DNA of 64,000 nt from SZUA-368 sp028533045 (GCA_050031985.1 JBNAIG010000019.1:62001-126000); one strand, 5' to 3'. Counted from the stretch's first letter, positions 8,953 through 18,039 are shown. Notes: generated by a model not told the origin, from the sequence alone. Numbers and translations: made by a program.

Positions 8953-10560
8953 ATGAAAAAAACAGCAGTGATAAATGGCTTGATCGTAGATGGAACGGGA
9001 GAGCCCTCCTATAAAGGGAGCCTATTGATTGAAGGCGACCGTATAATTGGCCTTTATAAAGAGGGTGAAGCCCCTAATCTCGAGGAGCAAGCCGACCGTG
9101 TCATTGATGCCAAAGGGCAGGTGGTGGCTCCGGGTTTTATCGATTCCCACAGTCACAGTGACCTGAAAATCCTTCTCCAGCCCCTACTTGAATTAAAACT
9201 CAGGCAAGGAATTACCACGGAGGTGTTAGGACAGGACGGGGTGGCTATGGCTCCTTTGCCCAAGAAACACATTGCCGACTGGCGCAAGAACATCGGCGGG
9301 CTGGATGGTGATAGTGACGATATCGATTGGAACTACCGTAGCGTTGAGGGCTATTTGGACCTGATTAGAGGGAGCGGGAGTTCAAGTAACTCGGCCTATT
9401 TGGTTCCCCACGGTAATGTGCGGCTTTCGGTAATGGGCTTTTCCGAGAAAAAAGCCTCTTCCAGAGAAACCGCCCAAATGTGTCATGAAGTGCGAAAGGC
9501 CATGGACGCCGGTTGTGTGGGACTTTCGTCGGGGCTCATTTACATTCCCTGCGCCTATGGAAACAAGGAAGAGCTCATCGAGATGTGTAAAGTCGTCGCC
9601 GAGTATGACGGAATCTTTGTTGTTCATCAGAGAAGTGAGGCTAATCAGATACTGCTATCCATGGACGAGATTATTGATATTGGCCGGGAAAGCGGTGTTC
9701 GGGTCCATTTTTCCCACTTTAAAGTGTGTGGAAAGAATAACTGGCATAAGGCGGATCAAGTACTCGCCAAAATTGACAGTGCCAGGCTGGAGGGTATCAA
9801 AGTTACTTTTGATATGTATCCCTATACGGCGGGCAGCACCATGTTAAGCGCCCTCTTGCCTCCCTGGGCTCATGTGGGAGGGGCAAGCGAAATGCTGGAG
9901 CGTCTCAGAACTCCCGAGATTCGGGAGAAAATCCGTGAAGCCATTCAGGAAAAGAATTGTGAGTGGGATAACTTTGTTGAGTTTGCCGGGTTTGACGGAA
10001 TCTTTATTACCAGCGTTGTTTCTGAGAAGAATCAATATACCGTAGGGAAAAGTCTATCCGAAATTGGAGAGGCGATAGACAAGGATCCCATGGATGTGCT
10101 TTTTGATTTACTCCTGGACGAAGAGAATCGTGTGGGAATGATAGATTATTACGGCAGTGAAGAACACCTGGAGATGTTCTGTCAGCGGGAGGAGATGTCT
10201 GTCTGTACCGATGGACTGCTGGGAGGAAAAGTTCATCCTCGAGCCTATGGGGCTTTCCCACGGGTTATTTCTCAATATGTCCGTTCCCGAAAAATCCTCT
10301 CCCTGGAAGAAGCCATAAAAAGAATGACCGGAAACCCTGCCCGAAATTTTCAGTTGGTAGACCGGGGGAACTTAAGAAAAGGGTATTATGCGGATATAGT
10401 CATTTTTGATAGGGAAAGCTTTACCGATAAGGGTAACTATGTCGATCCCGCCCATTTTCCCACAGGGTTAAATTATGTGATGGTTAATGGAAGCCTTGTT
10501 TTTGACGGGGAAAAATACTTTGCAGAGAAGCAGGGGCGTTTTCTTTCAAGGGGAGAGTAG
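8953..10560 (+). CDS. D-aminoacylase / N-acyl-D-amino-acid deacylase family
   Basis: This member of the amidohydrolase superfamily is expected to remove acyl groups from N-acyl-D-amino acids. The 535-aa sequence has the HxH metal motif in GFIDSHSHSDL near residue 60, HQRSE and HFSHFK in the middle barrel strands, and the typical C-terminal beta-domain ending near NYVMVNGSLVFDG. The segment that in classical D-aminoacylases carries the metal-ligand Cys (G-N-C-G) reads GQDG here, so Asp replaces Cys. This may mark a subfamily with different metal use. The gene follows ygeY by 10 bp in the dpaL operon. The precise substrate is unknown. Confidence 0.85.
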   Translation: MKKTAVINGLIVDGTGEPSYKGSLLIEGDRIIGLYKEGEAPNLEEQADRVIDAKGQVVAPGFIDSHSHSDLKILLQPLLELKLRQGITTEVLGQDGVAMAPLPKKHIADWRKNIGGLDGDSDDIDWNYRSVEGYLDLIRGSGSSSNSAYLVPHGNVRLSVMGFSEKKASSRETAQMCHEVRKAMDAGCVGLSSGLIYIPCAYGNKEELIEMCKVVAEYDGIFVVHQRSEANQILLSMDEIIDIGRESGVRVHFSHFKVCGKNNWHKADQVLAKIDSARLEGIKVTFDMYPYTAGSTMLSALLPPWAHVGGASEMLERLRTPEIREKIREAIQEKNCEWDNFVEFAGFDGIFITSVVSEKNQYTVGKSLSEIGEAIDKDPMDVLFDLLLDEENRVGMIDYYGSEEHLEMFCQREEMSVCTDGLLGGKVHPRAYGAFPRVISQYVRSRKILSLEEAIKRMTGNPARNFQLVDRGNLRKGYYADIVIFDRESFTDKGNYVDPAHFPTGLNYVMVNGSLVFDGEKYFAEKQGRFLSRGE

Positions 10561-10569
10561 AAGTTAGCA

Positions 10570-11112
10570 ATGTTTAGTTTAGGAAGCAGGATTAAAGAAA
10601 AAAGAGTCGCCCTGGGGATGAGCCAAAAAACTCTCGCTGATTTAACCGATTTAACTCCCGGGTTCCTTAGTCAGGTAGAGCGGGATTTAACGGAGCCGTC
10701 CATTACGTCCCTAAGAAAGATATCCAAGGCATTAAATGTGGCTATCTTCTATTTTCTTATGAATGATGAGGAAAAGAAGGTCGTTGTAAAAAAAGAGGAG
10801 AGACAGGTTTTGAAGTTTCCCGATTCCCATATGTCATGGGAACTTCTCTCTCCCGATCTTAACCGTCAGATGGAGATGCTCATGGGGGAATTGGAGCCGG
10901 GAGCCATGACTTGTGAAGATCCGCTCCCCCATCCCGGGGAAGAAGTGACTTACGTTCAGAAAGGAACTATGTGGATAAAAGTCGGAGAGGATGAGTATAC
11001 CTTGAACGAAGGGGATACTATTTATTACCAGGGAAATATTCCCCATCAAATAAAGAACACGGGCCATGACATGTTAGTTTTTATAACGACTATTACGCCG
11101 CCCCTCTTTTAA
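10570..11112 (+). CDS. XRE-family regulator with C-terminal cupin
   Basis: This 180-aa transcription factor has an N-terminal helix-turn-helix (residues about 7-60, with MSQKTLADLTDLTPGFLSQ as recognition region) and a C-terminal cupin_2 sensor domain (HPGEEVTYVQKGT, GDTIYYQGNIPHQIKN). Such HTH-cupin proteins usually regulate the amino-acid or polyamine catabolic genes next to them. As the last gene of the dpaL operon it is a likely local regulator. The inverted repeat near the operon's start site (6482-6496) is a candidate target. Its stop overlaps the stop of the convergent asparaginase-like gene by 4 bp. Confidence 0.88.
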   Translation: MFSLGSRIKEKRVALGMSQKTLADLTDLTPGFLSQVERDLTEPSITSLRKISKALNVAIFYFLMNDEEKKVVVKKEERQVLKFPDSHMSWELLSPDLNRQMEMLMGELEPGAMTCEDPLPHPGEEVTYVQKGTMWIKVGEDEYTLNEGDTIYYQGNIPHQIKNTGHDMLVFITTITPPLF

Positions 11113-11606
11113 ATCTCTTCGAAGATCCCTTTTTCCCTGTTTTTTCTGACATGTCCCGCTTCAAAAATGCGACCGTTCATAGCAATATGAACCCCTTGGG
11201 GCATGAGCTGAACCGCATTCAGGGCGCAGCCAAAGTTAAAAAGGGCGTCCGATTTCCGAATGGGGTAGGGGATCATAGCGCCGGTGATTATTATGGTTTT
11301 ATCCTTAATCTCCCGGGCCAATTTTTCCGCTGTTTGTGTCATCGTATCGGTGCCGTGAATTATGACAATGCGTTTTTCCGGACAACTTTTGCAGGAGGCA
11401 AGAATTTGCTCCCGATCCTCATCACTCATATCCAGGCTGTCTTTAAGCTGATTGGCTTCAAGCTCAACGGGAAGGGTACATCGGCTGTACTCCAAAATCT
11501 CCCTTAGGTGGGAATCCTTGAAGGTAAGGGCCCCGGCCAGTTCGTCGTAGTGTTTATCGAATGTCCCGCCTGTCATTATGATGCGTATTTTGTCCATACG
11601 CATCAT
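11109..11606 (-). CDS. Short asparaginase-like protein (N-terminal domain only)
   Basis: The sequence matches the N-terminal domain of L-asparaginases: MTGGTFDKHYDE holds the first catalytic Thr, and IIHGTDTMTQTAEKLA holds the second Thr-Asp pair. The protein ends after about 165 residues, without the C-terminal domain of the usual 330-aa enzyme. Single-domain asparaginase-like proteins of this length exist in other bacteria, so this is more likely a family member than a broken gene, and no remnant of a second domain follows. A cluster of ATG codons (11606, 11603, 11597) leaves the exact start open; the long upstream extension is not supported. It lies directly downstream of the lipoprotein gene on the same strand. 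Confidence 0.75.
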   Translation of the reverse strand: MMRMDKIRIIMTGGTFDKHYDELAGALTFKDSHLREILEYSRCTLPVELEANQLKDSLDMSDEDREQILASCKSCPEKRIVIIHGTDTMTQTAEKLAREIKDKTIIITGAMIPYPIRKSDALFNFGCALNAVQLMPQGVHIAMNGRIFEAGHVRKNREKGIFEEI

Positions 11607-11646
11607 ATAACAGATAATATGACCTTTTGACAAGCGGGTTTTGGGA

Positions 11647-12141
11647 CTAGTACCAGCTATATTTGTTAAACTCATCCTCTTCATTGGCCAGGCCAAAGAG
11701 GTAGCGGGTCTGGTTAATGGCGTTGTCTTCGGAGAATTCCAGATTATCCTTGTGACCGTCCAGTCCCCAGGTTCCGCGGCAGTAGGCTACCTGCTTTTTG
11801 CTGACGTAGTCGGAGTAGACAATATCGATGATGGTTACCAGTTTTTCCTCTTCCACATCGTATTCGGCCAGGAGGATTTCCTCTGTTGCCTGTGCGTTGG
11901 CGAGTCTTTCATCTCCCTCGTTCAGGAGGGTAAGGCCAGCCTGGTCCATAACGGCTTCCAGTCCTTCAACCAGTTCAATTTCTTCCGGTGTGTTTTCGCT
12001 TAATTCGGTGATGTAGACATATTCGTATTCACCCAGCTCTTCCGCTGCATAGACGGTTCTTTCGCTCTTTGTGATACATCCGCTTAACATAAGTGACGCT
12101 ACCAGGGCGCCCAAAACTATTTTTGTACTTTTGTGTTTCAT
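11647..12141 (-). CDS. Small lipoprotein of unknown function
   Basis: The 164-aa protein starts MKHKSTKIVLGALVAS and has a lipobox LSGC with the lipidated Cys at about residue 22, so it should be anchored in the cell envelope. The mature part is acidic, without a domain I recognise. The start at 12141 is set by the signal peptide and by a promoter only six bases upstream; longer upstream reading has no support. There is no Shine-Dalgarno, so the mRNA is probably leaderless. Confidence 0.72.
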   Translation of the reverse strand: MKHKSTKIVLGALVASLMLSGCITKSERTVYAAEELGEYEYVYITELSENTPEEIELVEGLEAVMDQAGLTLLNEGDERLANAQATEEILLAEYDVEEEKLVTIIDIVYSDYVSKKQVAYCRGTWGLDGHKDNLEFSEDNAINQTRYLFGLANEEDEFNKYSWY

Positions 12142-12147
12142 GCTTCT

Positions 12148-12176
12148 AATATAAGAACAAACAGTGTATTCGTCAA
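12148..12176 (-). promoter_or_regulatory. Promoter of the small lipoprotein (leaderless)
   Basis: On the minus strand there is a -35 TTGACG (12171-12176), a 17-bp spacer and a -10 TATATT (12148-12153). Six bases separate the -10 from the ATG at 12141, so transcription should begin at or next to the start codon. Confidence 0.65.
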
Positions 12177-12234
12177 GCAAACAATGCATAAACAACACAT
12201 AAAGTGTAATTGAATACAAAAATGAAGCGAAGAC

Positions 12235-12264
12235 AAAAAAAAGACCGGCATTTCACCGGTCTTT
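12235..12264 (-). terminator. Rho-independent terminator of pyk
   Basis: A 9-bp perfect stem (12240-12248 with 12256-12264) with a 7-nt loop is followed on the minus strand by a run of eight or more U. It lies 20 bp behind the pyruvate kinase stop. Confidence 0.9.
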
Positions 12265-12284
12265 ATTTATCTTAGGGGGTAACC

Positions 12285-13700
12285 TTATTCTCTACCGCCC
12301 AGGAACTGTCCCGCTTCACCGACTTCGAGGAAGTTGGTCACGTTTGAGTTTTTAGGAGAGGAACCTACCATAAGAATGAGATCGCTCTCTTTGATCTGGT
12401 TTTCTTTAAGAAGAATCTTGATGGATTCGGAAACCATCTGGTCCAGGCTGTCCATCTGGTCCAGGTGGAAGGCCTCAATACCGTAGCTAAGAGCCATCTG
12501 GCGCATTACGGTGGGGTTGGGAGAAAGAGCCAGTACGGGGATGGCGCCTCGGTAGGCGGAAATCAACTGGGCGGTTCTTCCTGAATCGGTCTGAATGATG
12601 ATGGCCTGTACATTAAGAGTCTTGGCCAATTTAACCGCGTTTTTACTCATGTGAAAACGGGTGGGGTTCATTTCGATCAGATCGTCTACTTTAAGACGGG
12701 GCGCCATGCTGTTTTCCATTTTTCCCGCAATAGCCGCCATGGTCTGTACCGCTTCCAGAGCATAATCTCCGTAGGCTGTTTCACCGGAAAGCATTACCGC
12801 ATCGGTACCGTCCATTACGGCGTTGGCTACATCGCTTACCTCGGCCCGGGTGGGACGGGGGTTTTCAATCATGGTGTGGAGCATCTGGGTGGCGGTGATT
12901 ACAGCCTTCCGTCGCTGTACACACTTCTTGATGAGTGATTTTTGCATGATGGGCACTTCTTCGGCGGGAAGTTCGATACCCAGGTCTCCTCGGGCTACCA
13001 TTACACCGTGACAATGGTCGAGGATCTCATCTATGTTGTTAACACCTTCCATATTTTCAATCTTGGAGATGATTTTGATGGAGCTGTCATACTGGTCAAG
13101 AATGTCCTGTACTTCTTTAAGGTCTTCCTTGTTTCTAACAAAGGAGTGGGCTATATAGTCAATCTTCTTTTCACAGGCGAAGTGAATGTATCTTTTATCC
13201 TTTTCCGTAAGGGCGGGTAGGGGGATAGACTTGTTAGGTACGTTAACGCTTTTTTTGTTTTTGATAACACCGCTATTATTGATAACGCACTTTACTGTGG
13301 TTCCCTTGACTTCTACGGCTGTCATGGAGAGCTCACCGTCGTCAATAAGGACATCGGTATCTTTGTCCATCACTTCGTGAAACTTGTCATAGCTTACAAA
13401 GAAGTGGGGCTTGTCGAGGCTTTCACCCCGGGGGATGATGTATACTTCATCTCCTTCTTTAACCTCAAGGGCATCGGTCATGTCGATGGTTCGGACTTCC
13501 GGTCCCTTGGTGTCTACAAGAATGGCGGCCTTGTCAGTTACTTCTCTAATCCGATCAACAATGCCGGATGTTTCTTCCGGTTCCTGGTGAGCCGTATTCA
13601 GTCGGAAAGTCGAGGCGCCCGCTTCATAGAGGCTTTTAATAAATTCCGTATCGTTCTGCCTTCCTATTGTGGCAACGATTTTGGTTCTGGTTCTTTTCAT
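12285..13700 (-). CDS. pyk: Pyruvate kinase
   Basis: This glycolytic enzyme makes pyruvate and ATP from phosphoenolpyruvate. The 471-aa length is normal for a bacterial pyruvate kinase without the extra C-terminal PEP-utilising domain. The active site is visible: TKIVATIGRQN at the N-terminus, IISKIENMEGV with the catalytic Lys and Mg-binding Glu, and the helix ATQMLHTMIENPRPTRAE. The C-terminal allosteric domain follows from about residue 340. A ribosome-binding site (AAAGG) precedes the ATG. It is monocistronic, with a strong terminator behind it. Confidence 0.97.
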   Translation of the reverse strand: MKRTRTKIVATIGRQNDTEFIKSLYEAGASTFRLNTAHQEPEETSGIVDRIREVTDKAAILVDTKGPEVRTIDMTDALEVKEGDEVYIIPRGESLDKPHFFVSYDKFHEVMDKDTDVLIDDGELSMTAVEVKGTTVKCVINNSGVIKNKKSVNVPNKSIPLPALTEKDKRYIHFACEKKIDYIAHSFVRNKEDLKEVQDILDQYDSSIKIISKIENMEGVNNIDEILDHCHGVMVARGDLGIELPAEEVPIMQKSLIKKCVQRRKAVITATQMLHTMIENPRPTRAEVSDVANAVMDGTDAVMLSGETAYGDYALEAVQTMAAIAGKMENSMAPRLKVDDLIEMNPTRFHMSKNAVKLAKTLNVQAIIIQTDSGRTAQLISAYRGAIPVLALSPNPTVMRQMALSYGIEAFHLDQMDSLDQMVSESIKILLKENQIKESDLILMVGSSPKNSNVTNFLEVGEAGQFLGGRE

Positions 13701-13832
13701 AGTTTACCTTTCTTATATTTCTATCTTATAGGTCTAGCTTAAACAAGATGAGGGTCCCCGTCAATTCGAGGGATAGAAATTTATCGATTTTCGTTGAATC
13801 TTAAATGAGGTAATTATCATTTTTACAAGTAT

Positions 13833-14501
13833 TTAGTTTTCTATGAGTTCCACAACCATGGTATTCTGTTTGCCCAGTCCGACCACTCCGGAAAATTTGA
13901 GCATTACCGGCAAGTCATCCTTGCTGTACCAAAAACGAATTTTAGGAATGACCGGGGCCAGGACACGCATAATTCCGGAAAATTCCGGATTTAGACCCAA
14001 TAGGTAAGCTTCGTACTCTTTGCCCTCGATCTTTATGGTTTCTTCCCCCTCCATTTCTACGCGGAATTTCATGTCCCCCGTTATGTTCCGATCTCCGGCT
14101 ACAAAATAGAGGTACTTGTCTTCCGGTTCTTCAAAGGGATAGAAACGAAGAAGAAAAAAGAGGTCTCCCAGCTCTATGACGGGTATGAGGGTGCCATCGT
14201 TTTCAGGGTGTTTCCGAATCTCCAGCTTGTCCGTGTATTCCCGCTCATCGGTGAAGTTGTGACGAGTTTGAGCTGTTGGCAACAGCTCGGGGAGGAGAAA
14301 GTCCGTTTCCGTAAGACTTTCCGATGAGGCGTAGGTAATGGTGTACCAGGAGCGGTCTCCTTCTTTGTGTAGAGCCGTTTTGGCCGTATCGTATTCTATG
14401 TGCTTTCCGCCGATAGTACGTTTATATCTGTGGATTTCCGTTTCGCCAAAGAGGTGGAAGTTGATTAATAGGAGGGGTATGAGTAAATAGGTCGACTTCA
14501 T
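13833..14501 (-). CDS. Secreted protein of unknown function, DUF3108-like
   Basis: The 222-aa protein has a clear signal peptide (MKSTYLLIPLLLINFHLFG) and a beta-rich mature part without Cys. The ending, with FWYSKDDLPVMLKFSG followed by a last beta strand, recalls the DUF3108 family of periplasmic beta proteins, in which a sugar- or lipid-related envelope role has been suggested. I am not certain of this assignment. A TATACT box lies only 8 bp upstream of the ATG. The gene stands alone between pyk and a divergent Sua5 gene. Confidence 0.55.
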   Translation of the reverse strand: MKSTYLLIPLLLINFHLFGETEIHRYKRTIGGKHIEYDTAKTALHKEGDRSWYTITYASSESLTETDFLLPELLPTAQTRHNFTDEREYTDKLEIRKHPENDGTLIPVIELGDLFFLLRFYPFEEPEDKYLYFVAGDRNITGDMKFRVEMEGEETIKIEGKEYEAYLLGLNPEFSGIMRVLAPVIPKIRFWYSKDDLPVMLKFSGVVGLGKQNTMVVELIEN

Positions 14502-14613
14502 AGTGAGTCAGTATAAACCGCCCGGGGGCAATTGGGAATTTAATTTTTTGTAATGTTTGGGGGGAGGTTGGTCTCAACGTGTATAAGGGTTACTTTCTAT
14601 GCCCTATTCCTGA

Positions 14614-14619
14614 TATAAT
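14614..14619 (+). promoter_or_regulatory. -10 element close to the Sua5 start
   Basis: A perfect TATAAT ends nine bases before the ATG at 14629, and no Shine-Dalgarno is present. The -35 region is weak (TTACTT at 14590-14595). The leader would be at most about three bases. Confidence 0.45.
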
Positions 14620-14628
14620 CCCGTCGTA

Positions 14629-15597
14629 ATGATTGTTGATAACAGTGAAGAAAATATACGCCGTGGGGCGGAAATAATAAAAGAGGGCGGACTGGTCGCC
14701 TTTCCCACCGAGACCGTTTACGGGTTGGGCGGAAATTCTCTGGATGCCCGGTCGGTGGCAAAAATCTTTGAGGCAAAGAGACGACCCAGTTTTGACCCTC
14801 TCATAACCCATATTGCCGATTTTGAGGCTCTGGACAGGCTGGCCGACATCAAGGACAGGAGAGTCTATGATGTGGTGGAAAAGCTCTGGCCCGGTGCTTT
14901 GACAATTATCGTACCCAAGCGCGAGATTATCCCCGATCTGGTTACTTCCGGGCTGGATACTATGGCGATCCGCATGCCCGACCACCCTACGGCGCTTGAG
15001 CTGATTCGTCTCTCCACAGGGGCGGTTGCGGCCCCCAGTGCGAATCCTTTTGGCTATTTGAGCCCCACCCGGGCGGCCCATGTGGAAGCCTCATTGGGGG
15101 ATAGGATCGATCTGGTTCTTGATGGGGGCGAGTGCCGGGTGGGTGTTGAGTCCACCGTGCTTGATATGACCCGTGATATTCCCACTGTATTGCGACCGGG
15201 CGGGATAGATGTGGAGACGCTCCGTGAGCTTTTGGGTGATGTGGATGTGCTGGACCGGACCAGCAAGACTCCCAAGGCGCCGGGGCAGCTTCCCATGCAC
15301 TATTCTCCCCGCAAAGCGCTCCATATTGTCAATTCTCCCGGGGATGTACCGGGAGACAGACTGATTCGGAAGCAATCGGCCTTTCTTTCTTTTAGAGGCG
15401 AAGGGGATTTGACTTCCTTTGGAACGGTGGAGGTGCTTTCTGCCAAAGGGGACTACCTGGAAGCGGCCTCCCGGCTTTTTGCCGCACTGCACAGGCTGGA
15501 TGAAAGCGGAGCCGATGTGATTTATGCGGAAGCGGTTCCCTCTGTCGGCTTGGGGGCTGCCGTGATGGATCGCATTTATAAGGCTTCGGAAAAATAA
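14629..15597 (+). CDS. tsaC: L-threonylcarbamoyladenylate synthase (Sua5 type)
   Basis: The enzyme makes threonylcarbamoyl-AMP from threonine, bicarbonate and ATP, the first step of t6A formation at position 37 of ANN-decoding tRNAs. The N-terminal YrdC domain carries FPTETVYGLGGNSLD, the KRR substrate-binding motif and SANPFGYLSPT. The linker APGQLPMHYSPRKAL and the C-terminal Sua5 domain make it the long Sua5 form (322 aa) rather than the short TsaC. A TATAAT close to the ATG suggests an mRNA with almost no leader. Confidence 0.93.
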   Translation: MIVDNSEENIRRGAEIIKEGGLVAFPTETVYGLGGNSLDARSVAKIFEAKRRPSFDPLITHIADFEALDRLADIKDRRVYDVVEKLWPGALTIIVPKREIIPDLVTSGLDTMAIRMPDHPTALELIRLSTGAVAAPSANPFGYLSPTRAAHVEASLGDRIDLVLDGGECRVGVESTVLDMTRDIPTVLRPGGIDVETLRELLGDVDVLDRTSKTPKAPGQLPMHYSPRKALHIVNSPGDVPGDRLIRKQSAFLSFRGEGDLTSFGTVEVLSAKGDYLEAASRLFAALHRLDESGADVIYAEAVPSVGLGAAVMDRIYKASEK

Positions 15598-15694
15598 CAT
15601 TTTTCCGGTTAATTCGATAAAAAACCAACTCTTTCTTGAAAATCGCCCTCCCGGTGCTTAAGCTTTTATGTACCATACTTTGCGGGAGAGTTAC

Positions 15695-17644
15695 ATGAAA
15701 CTGCGTGACCTGAAAATCGGTACCAAATTAATCGGAAGCTTTGTCATTCTGCTGGGTTTTATGCTGGCCATTGGTTTTTACTGTCTTATTAGTCTGAACG
15801 ATGTGAAGAGGGCAGGGGAAGAGATCAATGGTATTACCGAAGCCCAGTACATGTTAGCCCAGGCCCGGCAGGATAGTTTAAAACTGATTTATACCGCACT
15901 GCCTGTTCATGGCGAGAATACCCGCAGCGATCTGGCCGGGGCTATGGAATCGGCCGATGGAGTTTTGGACATGAACCGGAAAACCCGGCTTTATAGCTCT
16001 GAAGTGGAAGATACGGTGATGGAACTCCGCAACGCTCAGGATGACTATTGGGAAGCCCTCGAGGGGATAGAGGATGCCAACCGGGTGATGGAAGAGCTTT
16101 TTTCAGCCATGGTTTTGGCGTCTCAAAATGTGGATGAACCTTTAAATGAGCTGGAGGGGTTCGTTGTGAATCTGACCGAGGAGGCTTTTCTAAGGGGGGA
16201 CGCCGTTTTGGGCCGTCTTTTGCTTACCCAAAATCTTGTCCATATTTACGATATGTCCGCCGCCTGGGAAAAAATGGACGGGATTATGCTGGCTTATATG
16301 GCTAATTCGACGGAAGATAATCTGGCTGCGGTTAATCGTCATCTGGACGGGATGGAAGGGTATTTTGACCGGGCTCTGGAAATCTTTACTACCGATACGG
16401 CCAAGGGGATTATCCGGGGTGTAAAGACCTCTTTTGTTCAGTATGAAGATGAGGTTAAGGCCTATGTCGCTGCTGTAGAAAGCAAGAATGGGGCTGTTGA
16501 TATGGCTGTTTTGGCGGGCCAGCATTCGGCTCTCTATGGAACGGAGGCAAAGGCGGTTCTTGAGGGTGTTGTGGCAGTTACTTCCCGCCGGGCCGTACGC
16601 TATACCCTTGTTTTTACCTTTTGCGCCATGTTAATCAGTCTGTTTTTGGCTCTTATTATCACAAGGAATATAACAGTTGCCGTCGTTAAGAGCATGTCTT
16701 ACGCCCAGTCTCTCGCGGAAGGGGACTTTTCTGTCTCCCTTGATGTTAAGCAGAACGATGAAATCGGAAAACTCGGCGACGCTTTAGAGGATATGGTAGA
16801 GAGGGTTCGCAAGGTTTTGGGCCATATTCAGCAGTCATCTATTCAGGTTACCGGGGCGAGCGGTCAGATCTCCGCTTCGGCCCAGGCTATTTCCGTGGGG
16901 GCCACAGAGCAGGCTTCCAGTATGGAAGAGGTTTCATCTTCTTTGGAAGAGCTGGGAAGCAGCATTCAGCAGAATGCGGAGAATGCGGATAAGTCCAACA
17001 GGGCATCGAAGGATACAGCGCTGGGCTCCCAGGAAGGGGTAGAGGCCGTTAGGGAAACTGTTGACGCCATGAAGGAAATTGGTGAGAGAATCAGCGTTAT
17101 TGAAGATATTGCCCGGAATACCAATATGCTGGCCCTTAATGCGGCTATTGAAGCGGCTCGGGCGGGGGACGCAGGTAAAGGTTTTGCCGTGGTGGCCTCC
17201 GAAGTGCGCAAGCTGGCCGAATCGAGCGGTGCGGCAGCGAAAGATATTACGGAAATTACCAAAGAGAATATGATAAAAGCGGAACGGGCCCTGGAGAAAA
17301 TTGAAGATATCGTTCCCTCCATGAATTTGGCGGCGGAACTGTCCGACGAGATTGCTTTGTCAAGCCAGGAACAGTCCAACGGGGCGGCCCAGATCAATCA
17401 GGCTGTTACGACCCTTGATCAGGTGGTTCAGCAGAATGCCGGAGCCAGTGAAGAGTTGGCCTCCATGTCTGAAGAGCTGGCTGCCCAGGCAGAAAGTATG
17501 AACCAGGCGGTGAGCTTTTTCCGATTGGGCGATACACATTCCCATGGGGAGGACCGGGTAGAAATCGGGAATCTTGATGTGGGTGAAAAGGATGAACCCC
17601 TCATGTTGGCCGACGGGACTGACGGGGACTTTGAGGAATTTTAG
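15695..17644 (+). CDS. Methyl-accepting chemotaxis protein
   Basis: This chemoreceptor signals to CheA/CheW. It has a first membrane helix at residues about 12-35, a long helical periplasmic domain of the four-helix-bundle type, a second membrane helix near 305-330, a HAMP domain, and a cytoplasmic signalling domain with the conserved hairpin tip containing NTNMLALNAAIEAARAG. The start is the ATG at 15695, preceded by GGGAGAG; the upstream ATG at 15668 lacks a ribosome-binding site. The acidic C-terminus has no CheR-docking pentapeptide. The ligand is not predictable. Confidence 0.94.
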   Translation: MKLRDLKIGTKLIGSFVILLGFMLAIGFYCLISLNDVKRAGEEINGITEAQYMLAQARQDSLKLIYTALPVHGENTRSDLAGAMESADGVLDMNRKTRLYSSEVEDTVMELRNAQDDYWEALEGIEDANRVMEELFSAMVLASQNVDEPLNELEGFVVNLTEEAFLRGDAVLGRLLLTQNLVHIYDMSAAWEKMDGIMLAYMANSTEDNLAAVNRHLDGMEGYFDRALEIFTTDTAKGIIRGVKTSFVQYEDEVKAYVAAVESKNGAVDMAVLAGQHSALYGTEAKAVLEGVVAVTSRRAVRYTLVFTFCAMLISLFLALIITRNITVAVVKSMSYAQSLAEGDFSVSLDVKQNDEIGKLGDALEDMVERVRKVLGHIQQSSIQVTGASGQISASAQAISVGATEQASSMEEVSSSLEELGSSIQQNAENADKSNRASKDTALGSQEGVEAVRETVDAMKEIGERISVIEDIARNTNMLALNAAIEAARAGDAGKGFAVVASEVRKLAESSGAAAKDITEITKENMIKAERALEKIEDIVPSMNLAAELSDEIALSSQEQSNGAAQINQAVTTLDQVVQQNAGASEELASMSEELAAQAESMNQAVSFFRLGDTHSHGEDRVEIGNLDVGEKDEPLMLADGTDGDFEEF

Positions 17645-17671
17645 TCTGTTTAACGGGGTGTAATAGAATGA

Positions 17672-17704
17672 GGGGCTGCTTCACATTGGGGAGCAGCCCC
17701 TTTT
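17672..17704 (+). terminator. Rho-independent terminator of the chemoreceptor gene
   Basis: A 9-bp stem (17672-17680 with 17692-17700) is followed by TTTTGGGTTTT. It lies between the chemoreceptor and a convergent small gene. Confidence 0.85.
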
Positions 17705-17709
17705 GGGTT

Positions 17710-17910
17710 TTAGGCGTTAAGAAATTTTGACTTTTTCTCTTCCAGTGCAACACCTACCTGGTCGAAGTCTATGGGTTTGTAGCCCTTGGATGAGATGGCT
17801 TCGCAAAGGGTTTCCCATTGGTCATGGCCCCAGGCTCCGTTGTTCTTTTTCACGAAGTTCATCAGTATGGAGGTTTTTTTTAATTTGGCGAGGTTTTCCT
17901 GCGCTGTCAT
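17710..17910 (-). CDS. Small Nif11-like protein, 66 aa
   Basis: The short protein begins MTAQENLAKLKKTS, with ATG at 17910 chosen because upstream codons look non-coding. It has the layout of a Nif11-type domain: a helical N-terminus followed by a second segment reading AISSKGYKPIDFD. The same block (AISEKGYNFKKIDFD) occurs in the 104-aa protein encoded behind nifK at 46757-47071, which suggests the two are related. This one has no Cys-rich tail. Nif11-type proteins occur in nitrogenase clusters and as leader peptides of modified natural products; no modifying enzyme lies nearby. Function unknown. Confidence 0.6.
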   Translation of the reverse strand: MTAQENLAKLKKTSILMNFVKKNNGAWGHDQWETLCEAISSKGYKPIDFDQVGVALEEKKSKFLNA

Positions 17911-18039
17911 AGTGACTCTCCTTTGTCTCTGTCTTGGATATTTAGAACAAATTTTAATCATTTTTAGGCAAAAGGCAAACTTTTCCGATGTTTTTTTGTG
18001 GAGCTTCCCATAGGGGCTTATTTTTATTAGAGTGGCTTT

